DNA of 64,000 bases from an uncultured Alistipes sp. (GCA_949283205.1 CASDSD010000031.1:1-64000); one strand, 5' to 3'. Counted from the stretch's first letter, positions 1-7,823 are shown. Numbers and translations: made by a program. Notes: generated by a model from the sequence alone, not told the origin.

Positions 1-150
1 AGAGGAAGAGGAAAAGGAAAATAGAGGAAAGAAGCATGAAAGGAGAAGTGAGGCGAAAGAAAGAGAAGAAATAGCGAAAGAGGAAAGGAAAGGAAAGGAA
101 GGGAAAGAATAGGATAGGATAAATAATAGAATAGAAGAGCGATGGAAAGC
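1..150. other. purine-rich tract, no gene seen
   Basis: About nine bases in ten on the plus strand are A or G, with GGAAA and GAAAG runs repeated through the tract. I see no open frame or RNA gene here. It may be the distal end of an upstream intergenic region or an untranslated leader; the function is unknown. Confidence 0.6.
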
Positions 151-233
151 CACGACGGGGAGAGCGGAAAAAGGCGATCCACGATAAGAACGGCAAACAA
201 CTGAAACGACATAATACGTAAGGACTACAAAAG

Positions 234-262
234 ACCCGTATAATATCATTAAAACCCGTATA
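234..262. promoter_or_regulatory. direct repeat ACCCGTATA x2, possible operator
   Basis: The 9-mer ACCCGTATA occurs at 234-242 and again at 254-262, a 20-nt offset or about two helical turns, some 30 nt before the start of the oxidoreductase gene. Such spacing suits a regulator bound to one DNA face. No good TAnnTTTG box is seen in this upstream region, so the promoter itself is not assigned. Confidence 0.3.
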
Positions 263-293
263 GATTTTTTATTAACCTAAAACATCAACAACA

Positions 294-1772
294 ATGTCAA
301 AGAAAATCTCAAGAGCTGACTTTTTGAAGGCCTCGACTGCAGGTCTTGCAGCTATGACTGTTGTTCCCGGCAACGTGATGGGCGCAGCTTTCGGACACAA
401 GGCTCCCTCTGACAAACTCAACATAGCCGGCGTCGGCATCGGCGGACGCGGTTCGGCCGTGCTGGATGACCTGAAGGAGGAGAACATCGTAGCCCTCTGC
501 GACACCGACTGGAACTACGCGAAAGGTACCTTCAACCGCTTCTCAAAGGCTCAGCGTTTCTGGGACTGGCGTGAGATGTACGACAAGATTGCCAATCAGA
601 TCGACGCCGTAATGTGCGCAACGCCTGACCACACCCACGCGCTGGTTGCCGCCAACGCAATGGAGTTGGGCAAGCACGTATACTGCGAGAAGCCCCTTAC
701 CCACACCGTATACGAGTCGCGCCTGCTCACCAAGTTGGCCGCAAAGAACGGCGTGGCTACCCAGATGGGTAACCAGGGTTCGTCGGGCGAAGGCGTGCAG
801 AAGGTTTGCGACTGGATCTGGAACGGCGAGATCGGCGAGGTTACCCGTGTGGATGCCTTCACTGACCGTCCCATCTGGCCGCAGGGCCTGATGCGTCCCT
901 CGGAGGTAGATCCCATCCCCGAGACCCTGAACTGGGATCTCTTCCTCGGATCGGCTCCCTACCGTCCCTACAACAAGATCTACCAGCCGTGGAACTGGCG
1001 TGGATGGTGGGACTTCGGTACCGGCGCTCTGGGTGATATGGCCTGCCATATCCTCCACCCCGTATTCAAGGCCCTCCAGCTCGGATACCCCACCAAGGTA
1101 CAGGGCTCGTCGACGGCTCTGCTCACCGACTGCGCTCCGCAGGCTCAGATGGTGACATATGTATTCCCCGAGCGCGGCAAGAAGGACAAGGTGAAGCTGC
1201 CCGAGGTTACCGTTACGTGGTACGACGGAGGTCTTACCCCGCCGCGTCCCGAGGGACTCGAGCCCGGCAAGAACCTCAACGACAATGGTGGCGGCTGCAT
1301 CTTCTACGGTACGAAGGATGTTCTCATCTGCGGCTGCTACGGTGTCAATCCCTACCTGCTGTCGGGCCGTGTGCCCAACGCTCCCGCCCGCGCCCGCAAG
1401 GTCGAGCTCTCGCACGGCAAGGATTGGGTCCGCGCCTGCAAGGAGGACAAGGCTAACCGCACCAAGTCCAACTCTGACTTCTCGGAGGCAGGTCCCTTCA
1501 ACGAGATGGTCGTAATGGGCGTTCTGGGCGTACGTCTGCAGAGCCTCAACAAGACCCTCGAGTGGGATGGCGCCAACATGCGCTTCACCAATATCGGTGA
1601 CGACGAGACGCTGCGCATCATGATCGAGGACGGTTTCTCGGTACACGATGGACACCCGACCTTCAACAAGACCTACACCGATCCTATCAACGCAAAGCAG
1701 TTTGCCGAGGAGATGATCAAGCACAACTACCGCAAAGGCTGGGATACGTTGCTTCCCGAAATGCCCAAATAA
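294..1772 (+). CDS. exported Gfo/Idh/MocA family oxidoreductase
   Basis: This is a NAD(P)-dependent sugar oxidoreductase of 492 aa. The Rossmann motif GVGIGGRG lies near residues 46-53 and the family EKP signature at 132-134, followed by the C-terminal alpha/beta substrate domain. The N-terminus carries a hydrophobic export-type segment (about residues 13-32) preceded by SRADFLK, which resembles a Tat motif but has only one arginine. The next gene, 33 nt downstream, encodes a DUF1080 lipoprotein. In Bacteroidetes these two families take part in 3-keto-glycoside metabolism, where the dehydrogenase oxidises C3 of a sugar and DUF1080 enzymes cleave the keto-glycoside. Substrate and compartment are inferred. 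Confidence 0.9.
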   Translation: MSKKISRADFLKASTAGLAAMTVVPGNVMGAAFGHKAPSDKLNIAGVGIGGRGSAVLDDLKEENIVALCDTDWNYAKGTFNRFSKAQRFWDWREMYDKIANQIDAVMCATPDHTHALVAANAMELGKHVYCEKPLTHTVYESRLLTKLAAKNGVATQMGNQGSSGEGVQKVCDWIWNGEIGEVTRVDAFTDRPIWPQGLMRPSEVDPIPETLNWDLFLGSAPYRPYNKIYQPWNWRGWWDFGTGALGDMACHILHPVFKALQLGYPTKVQGSSTALLTDCAPQAQMVTYVFPERGKKDKVKLPEVTVTWYDGGLTPPRPEGLEPGKNLNDNGGGCIFYGTKDVLICGCYGVNPYLLSGRVPNAPARARKVELSHGKDWVRACKEDKANRTKSNSDFSEAGPFNEMVVMGVLGVRLQSLNKTLEWDGANMRFTNIGDDETLRIMIEDGFSVHDGHPTFNKTYTDPINAKQFAEEMIKHNYRKGWDTLLPEMPK

Positions 1773-1805
1773 CAAACACACTTTTTATATAAACCAATAA
1801 AGGAA

Positions 1806-2576
1806 ATGAAAAAGGTATTATTCTTTGCTGCTTTGGTATCTACCGCCATGCTCGCAAGCTGCGGCGGCGGTAACACCACCAAGAAAGCTGCCGACAAGGA
1901 GGCTGACGACGCGAACACCATCGTTCTGTTCGACGGCACGAGCCTCGATGGTTGGAGAGGATATAACAAGACCGAGGTTCCCTCGCGTTGGGTTATCGAG
2001 GACGGCTGCCTGAAGATCAACGGCGCCGGCGGCGGTGAGGCTCAGGCCGGAGACGGCGGCGACCTTATCTTCGACCAGAAGTTCAAGAACTTCGAACTCG
2101 AGCTCGAGTACAAGGTTGCGAAGGGTGCCAACTCGGGTATCTTCATCCTGGCACAGGAGGTTCCCAACCAGCCCATCTACATCTCGGCTCCCGAGTATCA
2201 GGTTCTGGACAACGAGAATCACCCCGACGCCAAGCTGGGCGTAGACGGTAACCGCATGTCGGCATCGCTCTACGACATGATCCCCGCCAAGCCGCAGAAT
2301 GCAAAGCCCTACGGCGAGTGGAACAAGGTAAAGATCCTCTGCTACAAGGGTACGGTTGTTCACTATCAGAACGACGAGGCTGTTGTAGAGTACCACCTCT
2401 GGACTCCCCAGTGGAAGGAGCTGCTCGACAAGTCGAAGTTCAGCAAGGACAAGTGGCCCGAGGCTTACGATCTGCTGCTCAACTGCGGCGGTGAGAACCA
2501 CGAGGGTTACATCGGCCTGCAGGATCACGGCGACGATGTCTGGTATCGCAACATCAAGGTCAAGGTTCTCGAGTAA
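1806..2576 (+). CDS. DUF1080 lipoprotein (3-keto-glycoside hydrolase family)
   Basis: The 256-aa product has a lipoprotein signal peptide with Cys19 in the context LASCGGG, so it should be anchored to a membrane outside the cytoplasm. The rest is a single DUF1080 domain, a concanavalin-like fold related to GH16. It contains the family's FDGTSLDGWRG opening near residue 40 and the closing block GLQDHGDDVWYRNIKVK. Characterised relatives act on 3-keto-glycosides made by Gfo/Idh/MocA dehydrogenases, which fits the gene just upstream. The pair is probably co-transcribed, ending at the hairpin at 2596-2626. Substrate is not deducible. Confidence 0.88.
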   Translation: MKKVLFFAALVSTAMLASCGGGNTTKKAADKEADDANTIVLFDGTSLDGWRGYNKTEVPSRWVIEDGCLKINGAGGGEAQAGDGGDLIFDQKFKNFELELEYKVAKGANSGIFILAQEVPNQPIYISAPEYQVLDNENHPDAKLGVDGNRMSASLYDMIPAKPQNAKPYGEWNKVKILCYKGTVVHYQNDEAVVEYHLWTPQWKELLDKSKFSKDKWPEAYDLLLNCGGENHEGYIGLQDHGDDVWYRNIKVKVLE

Positions 2577-2595
2577 AACCTTCCGGCCGAAAACG

Positions 2596-2626
2596 AAAGG
2601 AGCTGCCCGTCGGGCGGCTCCTTTTT
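2596..2626 (+). terminator. rho-independent terminator
   Basis: GGAGC and GCTCC plus inner GCCCG and CGGGC arms form a strong GC stem, followed by a run of six T. It lies 20 nt after the DUF1080 stop codon and closes that two-gene unit. Confidence 0.85.
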
Positions 2627-2838
2627 TCGTATGGGCACCACGTCGCGCACGCTTTCTACGGACACTTCGCATGCCGGCAGCGCTCTTTGGCTCCCGGCCA
2701 GAGACATGCTGCAGAGGTCGGACGCCCGCCTCGACCCGAAAGCCTGCCGGGACAAGAAACCGGGACGGAGAGAGTCGTCGCAGACGAGCATGCGCCTGCA
2801 CAGGCGGACATAAGCGCGTGGCTCAATGAGACTAAACG

Positions 2839-2873
2839 AATATGGCGGACCCGAACGGGCCCGCCATATTTTT
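2839..2873. terminator. hairpin, probably bidirectional terminator
   Basis: AATATGGCGG at 2839 pairs with CCGCCATATT ending at 2870, giving a 15-bp stem with one A-C mismatch and a very short loop. The T run follows on the plus strand. It lies just beyond the minus-strand TonB receptor stop and may serve both directions. Confidence 0.6.
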
Positions 2874-2899
2874 CTATAAGAGGGAATCTCCCGCCCCCC

Positions 2900-5152
2900 C
2901 TACATCGCGTAACTGAGCGTCACACCCACGGAGCGCGGTTTGCCGTGACAGAGGAAGCTGTTCCCGACAGACTTGAAGTAGAACGTATAGAAATCAGTTC
3001 CGGTCAGGTTGCGGCCCCAGAGCGACAGCGTAAAGTCACCCTTGCGCAGCTCTACCGACGCCCCGAGCTGCGAATAGAAATTCTGGTAGAGCGAATTGCT
3101 CTCGTTCCAATAGATGCGGCCCGCGCCCTGCCACGTACAGTTGAACACCACGTCGTCCAACATGCCGGCGCCGACATGCAGGCGGTAGGTCGCCCCCAGC
3201 GACAGCGTGTTACGCGGAGCGTAGGGAAGGGTGTTGCCGGAATAGTCGGCCGCGCCGTCGTCGAAGCTGACAAAGCGGGCATCGGTATATCCGTAGCTTC
3301 CCCACACGCCCAAACGCGAGAGAGGGTTCCACGACAGCGACACCTCGACGCCGCGGCTGCGCGACCGTCCCGCATTGGACATCATGCGCCCCGTGGTTGT
3401 ACCCTCGGGAAAGACGGTGAGCTGCTGGTCGCGGCACTCGATCCAGAAGAGGGAGAAATCGGCACGGAGGCGGCCGTCGGCGAACGAAAGGTGACCGCCC
3501 GCCTCATAGTTCCAACTGTACTCGGGTTTATAGGTCGTAGCCGACGCCTCGTTGTACGGCGCCGATGCGGGAGGCATGCCCATGTCCTCCATCATTGCCG
3601 CCATCATGCGGTTCTGGAGTATGTCGGAGAAGATCTGCGTATTGAAACCGCCCGCCTTGTAGCCACGGGCTGCCGTAACATACAGATCGCCCACGCCCGT
3701 CGAGAAGTTTACGGCGAACTTGGGCAGCAACTCCAGAAAATCCATATGCTCACGCCCCGCGAATGGAACCGACAGCTCCTTGAACTGCGGCATCATGGGA
3801 CTCAGGCGGTAGTGCAGAGCCGTATGGTTGTCGTAATCCATGTGCGAGGCCTCGTAGTCGAGACGCAGGCCCGCCGTGAAACGCCACCGCCCCGCCCGCA
3901 ACGACGACTCGTGGTAGAGCGCCACGCCATAGGTGGGAATGTCGAAGTTGCTCGAGATATCGAAGGCATCCTCCTCGACCATAAGTTCCGCCCAGGGCAT
4001 CACGCTCTGTATGCCGTCGTTCGCCGCACCGAGGATAAGGTCGTCGATACCGTCACGCAGGAACGTCACGGGAGCCTCCATGCGCAGGCTCTTGTAGAAG
4101 CCGTATGCCCCCGTTATCCATTGCCAGCGGCGCGACGCGTCGTTGCTGCGCAGGACGATATCCTCCGTCAGGGCGTGCTCGCGCTGCTGCTGCACAAGCG
4201 TAAAGAGCGACCGCGGCGTGAAGTCGTTGTCGATAAGCATGCGGTCATAGAGATACTGGTACCCCGTCGACGAGGTGAACAGCACCTTCTCGCCGACATG
4301 CTTCACGACAAGTCCGTCGGAGACGTTCACCCGCTCGTAACTGTTGGGGCCGTTATAGTTCACGGGCGATACCGCACCGTCCGCCTCGTCGTAGAGGCAA
4401 TAGGCATACCCGCCCTCGAGGCTCGATCCGACAGAGGCGACGTTGTCCACGGACCAGCCGCCGGAGGGTTCCCACACCATGCGCACGCGGCCGCCGCCGC
4501 TGTGGCCCCGGTCGCAGTCGCTGCCGTCGTAGGCGTTGTCGAAGAAACCGTCGGTACGGGTATAATACCCGCCCACCGAGATGCCGAAACGGTCTGACGG
4601 GCGTCCGTAATAGGATGCCTTCGCCCGCAGCGTATTGCCCGAGCCGTACTCGGCCGAGGCACGCACGCCGCGGTATCCCATCGGGGAGAGCGTATAGATG
4701 TTGATCTGGCCGCCAATGGTATTGCGGCCGTACAGCGTACCCTGCGGACCGCGCAGCACCTCGATGCGCGCGATGTCGAAAAGGTCGAAATCGTATGTGT
4801 TTTTATTAAGGTACGGTATTTCGTCGACATTCACCCCCACGACGGGCTGGTCGATACGCGCCCCGAAGCCGCGGACATATATCGACGAGGTCATGCGGGA
4901 GCCGTAATCGGGCTGGTAGAAGTTCGGCGCCAGCGCCGTGAGGTCCTTCACCGACAGAACGCGCTCGCGCTCCAGCGCCGACGGCCCGAGTACGGTAGAA
5001 GAGATGGGCTGCCGCAGCAGCGAAAAGGTCTGTTTGGCCACGGGTGCCACCACCGTCACCTGCTCGATGTTCTGGAGCGTATCGACGGGTTCGGGCGCAA
5101 GGTCGTCGGGACCGCCGCCCGCAAGGGTCAGCAATGCTATAAGCAGTTTCAT
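2900..5152 (-). CDS. TonB-dependent outer-membrane receptor
   Basis: The 750-aa protein has a short signal sequence (MKLLIALLTLAGG). A plug domain covers about residues 40-160, with SIYVRGFGARIDQPVVGV and the conserved LRGPQGTLYGRNTIGGQ. A 22-strand type barrel follows. There is no N-terminal carboxypeptidase-like domain and no SusD partner nearby, so it is closer to siderophore/cobalamin/heme-type receptors than to SusC. The last residue is Met, not the aromatic residue usual for barrel proteins. I chose the ATG at 5152 over an upstream ATG because a -7 box TACCTTTG ends only 4 nt before it. A LuxR-type regulator is divergent and may control it. The ligand is unknown. Confidence 0.93.
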   Translation of the reverse strand: MKLLIALLTLAGGGPDDLAPEPVDTLQNIEQVTVVAPVAKQTFSLLRQPISSTVLGPSALERERVLSVKDLTALAPNFYQPDYGSRMTSSIYVRGFGARIDQPVVGVNVDEIPYLNKNTYDFDLFDIARIEVLRGPQGTLYGRNTIGGQINIYTLSPMGYRGVRASAEYGSGNTLRAKASYYGRPSDRFGISVGGYYTRTDGFFDNAYDGSDCDRGHSGGGRVRMVWEPSGGWSVDNVASVGSSLEGGYAYCLYDEADGAVSPVNYNGPNSYERVNVSDGLVVKHVGEKVLFTSSTGYQYLYDRMLIDNDFTPRSLFTLVQQQREHALTEDIVLRSNDASRRWQWITGAYGFYKSLRMEAPVTFLRDGIDDLILGAANDGIQSVMPWAELMVEEDAFDISSNFDIPTYGVALYHESSLRAGRWRFTAGLRLDYEASHMDYDNHTALHYRLSPMMPQFKELSVPFAGREHMDFLELLPKFAVNFSTGVGDLYVTAARGYKAGGFNTQIFSDILQNRMMAAMMEDMGMPPASAPYNEASATTYKPEYSWNYEAGGHLSFADGRLRADFSLFWIECRDQQLTVFPEGTTTGRMMSNAGRSRSRGVEVSLSWNPLSRLGVWGSYGYTDARFVSFDDGAADYSGNTLPYAPRNTLSLGATYRLHVGAGMLDDVVFNCTWQGAGRIYWNESNSLYQNFYSQLGASVELRKGDFTLSLWGRNLTGTDFYTFYFKSVGNSFLCHGKPRSVGVTLSYAM

Positions 5153-5156
5153 GATG

Positions 5157-5187
5157 CAAAGGTAGTCAAAGCCCGCACGCACGACAA
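5157..5187 (-). promoter_or_regulatory. promoter of TonB receptor gene, leaderless
   Basis: On the minus strand TTG (5187-5185) is followed after 20 nt by TACCTTTG (5164-5157), matching the Bacteroidetes -33/-7 consensus. Only CATC separates the box from the ATG, so transcription should begin at or beside the start codon. Confidence 0.7.
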
Positions 5188-5298
5188 CTATAACATTTTA
5201 TAGTTTTCGCGCAACGACAAAGGCCCTCACCTGCCGCGAAGAAGGCACGGCACGCCAAAAAATTACCCGTCAGCCTCGGCATTTTGCCCGCGGCTTGT

Positions 5299-5306
5299 TA
5301 TATTTG
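5299..5306 (+). promoter_or_regulatory. -7 box of LuxR-type regulator gene, leaderless
   Basis: TATATTTG matches TAnnTTTG exactly, and only TCCC lies between it and the ATG at 5311. No TTG is found at the ideal -33 distance. The 4-nt spacing mirrors that of the divergent receptor gene. Confidence 0.65.
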
Positions 5307-5310
5307 TCCC

Positions 5311-5919
5311 ATGCAAACCAAACCTAAAATAGCAGTCATACACCCGAATTCACTATGCTGTATGGCCATGCGTGCCATCATCACCGACATCGCGCCCTTT
5401 ATCGGGGCCTTCCGCTCGGTCGAGACCGCAACGTACAACTCGATGGAGGAGTTCCTCGCCGACGAGCAGTGCTGCGCCATACACTATTTCGTGGCCGCCG
5501 AGGTTCTGGTGCGCAACCTGCCCTTCTTCGCCCCGCAATACCGCCGCTGCATAGTCCTCACCGAGGGTGCGGCACCGGTCGGCGTACCTGCGGAGTTCCG
5601 TACGGTGGATATCCTGCGGCCCGAACGCGAAATGCTCAAGGCGTTCCTCACAATACAGGGATCGGCTCACGCCGCACACGGCATGCGGCCGCAACCCGCC
5701 CCCGACTACGCCGAACTGCTGTCGCAGCGCGAAAAGGATGTGCTGGCGCTCATCGTCAAGGGTTACATCAACAAGGAGATTGCCGACAGGCTCAACATAT
5801 CCACCGCCACGGTGATATTCCACCGCCGCAACATAACCGAGAAACTCGGCACCAAGTCGATAGGTCGCCTTACCGTGTACGCCGTGATGAACGGCATAGT
5901 CGGCATGCACGAGTTGTGA
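5311..5919 (+). CDS. LuxR-family transcriptional regulator with degenerate receiver-like domain
   Basis: The 202-aa protein ends in a clear LuxR/FixJ helix-turn-helix (LLSQREKDVLALIVKGYINK onward, about residues 135-195). Its recognition region is STATVIFHRRNITEKLGTKS. The N-terminal half has receiver-like spacing, but the segment where the phospho-acceptor Asp would sit reads AIHYFVAAEVL, with no Asp. It therefore probably does not work as a classical phosphorylated response regulator. It is divergent from the TonB receptor gene, with 158 bp between the starts, and is a good candidate for its regulator. A TTG 27 nt upstream is in frame, but the promoter position favours the ATG at 5311. Confidence 0.85.
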   Translation: MQTKPKIAVIHPNSLCCMAMRAIITDIAPFIGAFRSVETATYNSMEEFLADEQCCAIHYFVAAEVLVRNLPFFAPQYRRCIVLTEGAAPVGVPAEFRTVDILRPEREMLKAFLTIQGSAHAAHGMRPQPAPDYAELLSQREKDVLALIVKGYINKEIADRLNISTATVIFHRRNITEKLGTKSIGRLTVYAVMNGIVGMHEL

Positions 5920-5949
5920 CGCGCCGCGCATCGGACGGAGATGTCCGTT

Positions 5950-5979
5950 TTGATATGTCGCGCCAATTCACTATATTTG
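5950..5979 (+). promoter_or_regulatory. promoter of nitroreductase gene
   Basis: TTG at 5950-5952 and TATATTTG at 5972-5979 are separated by exactly 19 nt, a full match to the Bacteroidetes promoter form. The transcript leader would be about 80 nt. Confidence 0.75.
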
Positions 5980-6065
5980 GGTTGGAATAGAGGGAAAGGC
6001 CATGCGGCCTGATCCAAAATGTCGCCCCGGGCATGGGGCAAATTGCAACCAAATACCCTACTACT

Positions 6066-6707
6066 ATGAAAAAACTGTTGATGATTACGGCCTTCACAGC
6101 CTTTGCCGCCGCAGGATGCGACGCGCAACAGAGTGCGGGCGACGACGCCGCGCCGCAGCAAAACCAGGTCATAGAGACCATCATGGCACGCCGCAGCATA
6201 CGTGCCTACAAACCCGACCCCGTACCGCACGAGATCCTCGACCAGATCCTCGAGTGCGGCATAAACGCCCCCAACGGCATGAACGCCCAGCAATGGGAGG
6301 TGCGCGTGGTCGACTCGAAGGAGTGGCTCGACAATGCTACCGCGGCATACAGACAGATCGTTGCCGGCACCCCCGCGGAGAAGATGCTCCCGAGCGGCGA
6401 CGGCGGCAACATGTTCCGCAACGCCCCCACCGTGGTATTCATCGCACACAAGCCCGGCCTCTGCACCCAGGTGGACTGCGGCCTTATGGCCGGCAACATG
6501 GTCCTCTCGGCCCACTCGCTCGGAATAGGCTCCGTGTGCATGATGGGACCGCTCGGCTTCTTCTCGACACCCGCCGGAAAACCATTCCTCGAGTCGCTCC
6601 AGTTGAGCGAAGGCTATGAACTGCTGCTGTGTATAGGCATGGGATATGCCGACGAACAACCCGCCGCCAAACCCCGCAACCGCGACGTTATTAAATATAT
6701 TAAGTAA
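6066..6707 (+). CDS. nitroreductase-family flavoprotein with lipoprotein signal
   Basis: The product is 213 aa. The first 18 residues form a lipoprotein signal with Cys18 in FAAAGCDAQ. The remainder is a nitroreductase fold: the FMN-phosphate motif RRSIRAYKPD near residue 41, GINAPNGMNAQQW, and the C-terminal GYADEQPAAKPRN block. These enzymes use FMN and NAD(P)H to reduce nitro groups, quinones or related acceptors. An exported, lipid-anchored copy is unusual because the cofactor donors are cytoplasmic. The substrate and electron donor cannot be told from sequence. The ATG at 6066 was chosen since it begins the signal peptide. Confidence 0.88.
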   Translation: MKKLLMITAFTAFAAAGCDAQQSAGDDAAPQQNQVIETIMARRSIRAYKPDPVPHEILDQILECGINAPNGMNAQQWEVRVVDSKEWLDNATAAYRQIVAGTPAEKMLPSGDGGNMFRNAPTVVFIAHKPGLCTQVDCGLMAGNMVLSAHSLGIGSVCMMGPLGFFSTPAGKPFLESLQLSEGYELLLCIGMGYADEQPAAKPRNRDVIKYIK

Positions 6708-6735
6708 ATACCTGCATATTTATCCACGCGAAATT

Positions 6736-6765
6736 TTGAATTCTCGCCGAATAGCAGTATATTTG
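6736..6765 (+). promoter_or_regulatory. promoter of the Phe/Tyr biosynthesis operon
   Basis: TTG at 6736-6738 and TATATTTG at 6758-6765 are spaced by 19 nt. The start of transcription would fall near 6770, so the leader peptide, the attenuator hairpins and pheA all lie on one transcript. Confidence 0.8.
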
Positions 6766-6809
6766 CCTCCGAATAAAGGTTCGTTCACCAAACGATATAG
6801 GACAGCGAT

Positions 6810-6875
6810 ATGAATTCATTCTTTTATAAGCGATTTTATTACTACCGTGCGAACGGTCAGGAGGTCGCGTGCTAA
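6810..6875 (+). CDS. Phe/Tyr-rich leader peptide of the aromatic operon
   Basis: This 21-codon frame begins MNSFFYKRFYYYR and ends at TAA 6873-6875. Seven of residues 4-12 are Phe or Tyr (3 Phe, 4 Tyr), exactly the end products of the pathway encoded downstream. The peptide sits between a consensus promoter and an intrinsic terminator. Its codons overlap the first hairpin of the attenuator. The peptide itself probably has no function beyond making ribosome progress depend on charged tRNA-Phe and tRNA-Tyr. Translation is inferred. Confidence 0.82.
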   Translation: MNSFFYKRFYYYRANGQEVAC

Positions 6876-6938
6876 AAAATAAGTTTATGAACGATGATAT
6901 TGATCCTGACCTGTGCGAACAAGGTCAGGATTTTTTTT
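6844..6938 (+). promoter_or_regulatory. transcription attenuator with alternative hairpins
   Basis: Four segments are visible. Segments 1 and 2, ACCGT (6844-6848) and ACGGT (6853-6857), form a small hairpin with a GCGA loop. Segment 2, extended as GGTCAGGA (6855-6862), can instead pair with segment 3, TCCTGACC (6904-6911), making an antiterminator. Segment 3 otherwise pairs with segment 4 to form the terminator at 6903-6931. Segments 2 and 4 are near copies: GTGCGAAC then GGTCAGGA, at 6847-6862 and 6913-6930. A ribosome stalled at the Phe/Tyr codons would open 1:2 and favour 2:3, allowing read-through. Normal translation would favour termination. Confidence 0.82.
6903..6938 (+). terminator. 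attenuator terminator upstream of pheA
   Basis: ATCCTGACCT (6903-6912) and AGGTCAGGAT (6922-6931) form a perfect 10-bp stem with a 9-nt loop, followed by eight T (6931-6938). It ends 13 nt before the pheA start, so unregulated termination would silence the operon. Confidence 0.92.
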
Positions 6939-6950
6939 AACGCACTATCT

Positions 6951-7760
6951 ATGCTGAAAGTAGCAATACAGGGATACGAAGGATGTTTCCACCAGATTGC
7001 GGCCAACAAATACTTCGGCCGCGGGATAGAGATCATGCCCTACGACACCTTCCGCGGCGTTGCCGCCGCCGTCAAGAGCGGCGAGGCCGACAAGGGCGTC
7101 ATGGCAATCGAGAACTCCATCGCCGGTTCGATCATATCCAATTACAGCATCCTGCAGGATGCCAACCTGCAGGTCGCGGGCGAAATATACCTCCCCGTGA
7201 TGCAGAACCTCATGGCCCTGCCCGGAGTCTCTCTGGACGACATACGCGAGGTGGAGTCGCACCCCATGGCACTGCTGCAGTGCGTGGAGTATCTCGACCA
7301 GCACCCGTGGAAACTCATCGAGAGCGAGGACACGGCTCTCAGCGCACGCCACATCGCCGAAAAGGGATTGCGGCATACCGCCGCCATCGCCAGCGAACTG
7401 GCCGCCGAGATGTTCGGCCTGCAGATCCTCGCACCCGAAATAAATACCATAAAGAGCAACTACACGCGCTTCATGATCCTCAAGCGGCACGACCACAACA
7501 TCGACCCACGGGCCAACAAGGCGTCGCTCTACTTCAAGACAGACCACTGCGAAGGATCGCTGCTCAGGGCCCTGAGCCAGCTGAACGGAATAAACCTCTC
7601 GAAGCTGCAGTCGTACCCCATCCCGAGCGAACCGTGGCACTACCTGTTCCACATAGACCTCGAGTTCCGCTGCCTGGACGACTACATCACCAATCTCGAC
7701 CGCCTGCAGCAGGCTACCGAGGAGGTACACGTATACGGAGTATACCGCAGCGGCAAGTAA
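6951..7760 (+). CDS. pheA: prephenate dehydratase
   Basis: The 269-aa enzyme converts prephenate to phenylpyruvate in phenylalanine synthesis. The catalytic domain (about 1-180) shows the family blocks GYEGCFHQIAA, AIENSIAGSIISNYSIL, LPGVSLDDIREVESHPMAL and the NYTRFMIL signature. A C-terminal ACT domain (about 188-262) should bind phenylalanine. Its second effector motif reads LQSYPIPSEPW, where ESRP is usual in proteobacteria. No chorismate mutase domain is fused here; that activity is in the fourth gene. The start at MLKVAIQG was chosen because it lies after the attenuator terminator. Confidence 0.95.
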   Translation: MLKVAIQGYEGCFHQIAANKYFGRGIEIMPYDTFRGVAAAVKSGEADKGVMAIENSIAGSIISNYSILQDANLQVAGEIYLPVMQNLMALPGVSLDDIREVESHPMALLQCVEYLDQHPWKLIESEDTALSARHIAEKGLRHTAAIASELAAEMFGLQILAPEINTIKSNYTRFMILKRHDHNIDPRANKASLYFKTDHCEGSLLRALSQLNGINLSKLQSYPIPSEPWHYLFHIDLEFRCLDDYITNLDRLQQATEEVHVYGVYRSGK

Positions 7761-7823
7761 AGGGGACGTTCAGAAACAAGAAGAATAGGCCAAATGAAAT
7801 ATTAACTCTAAAAACTGAAAATT

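Noticed and set aside
543..1781. 412-codon open frame antisense to the oxidoreductase
   Set aside because: A shadow of the strongly supported Gfo/Idh/MocA gene.
2687..4597. 636-codon open frame antisense to the TonB receptor
   Set aside because: The receptor frame shows full domain structure; the antisense frame has no recognisable motif.
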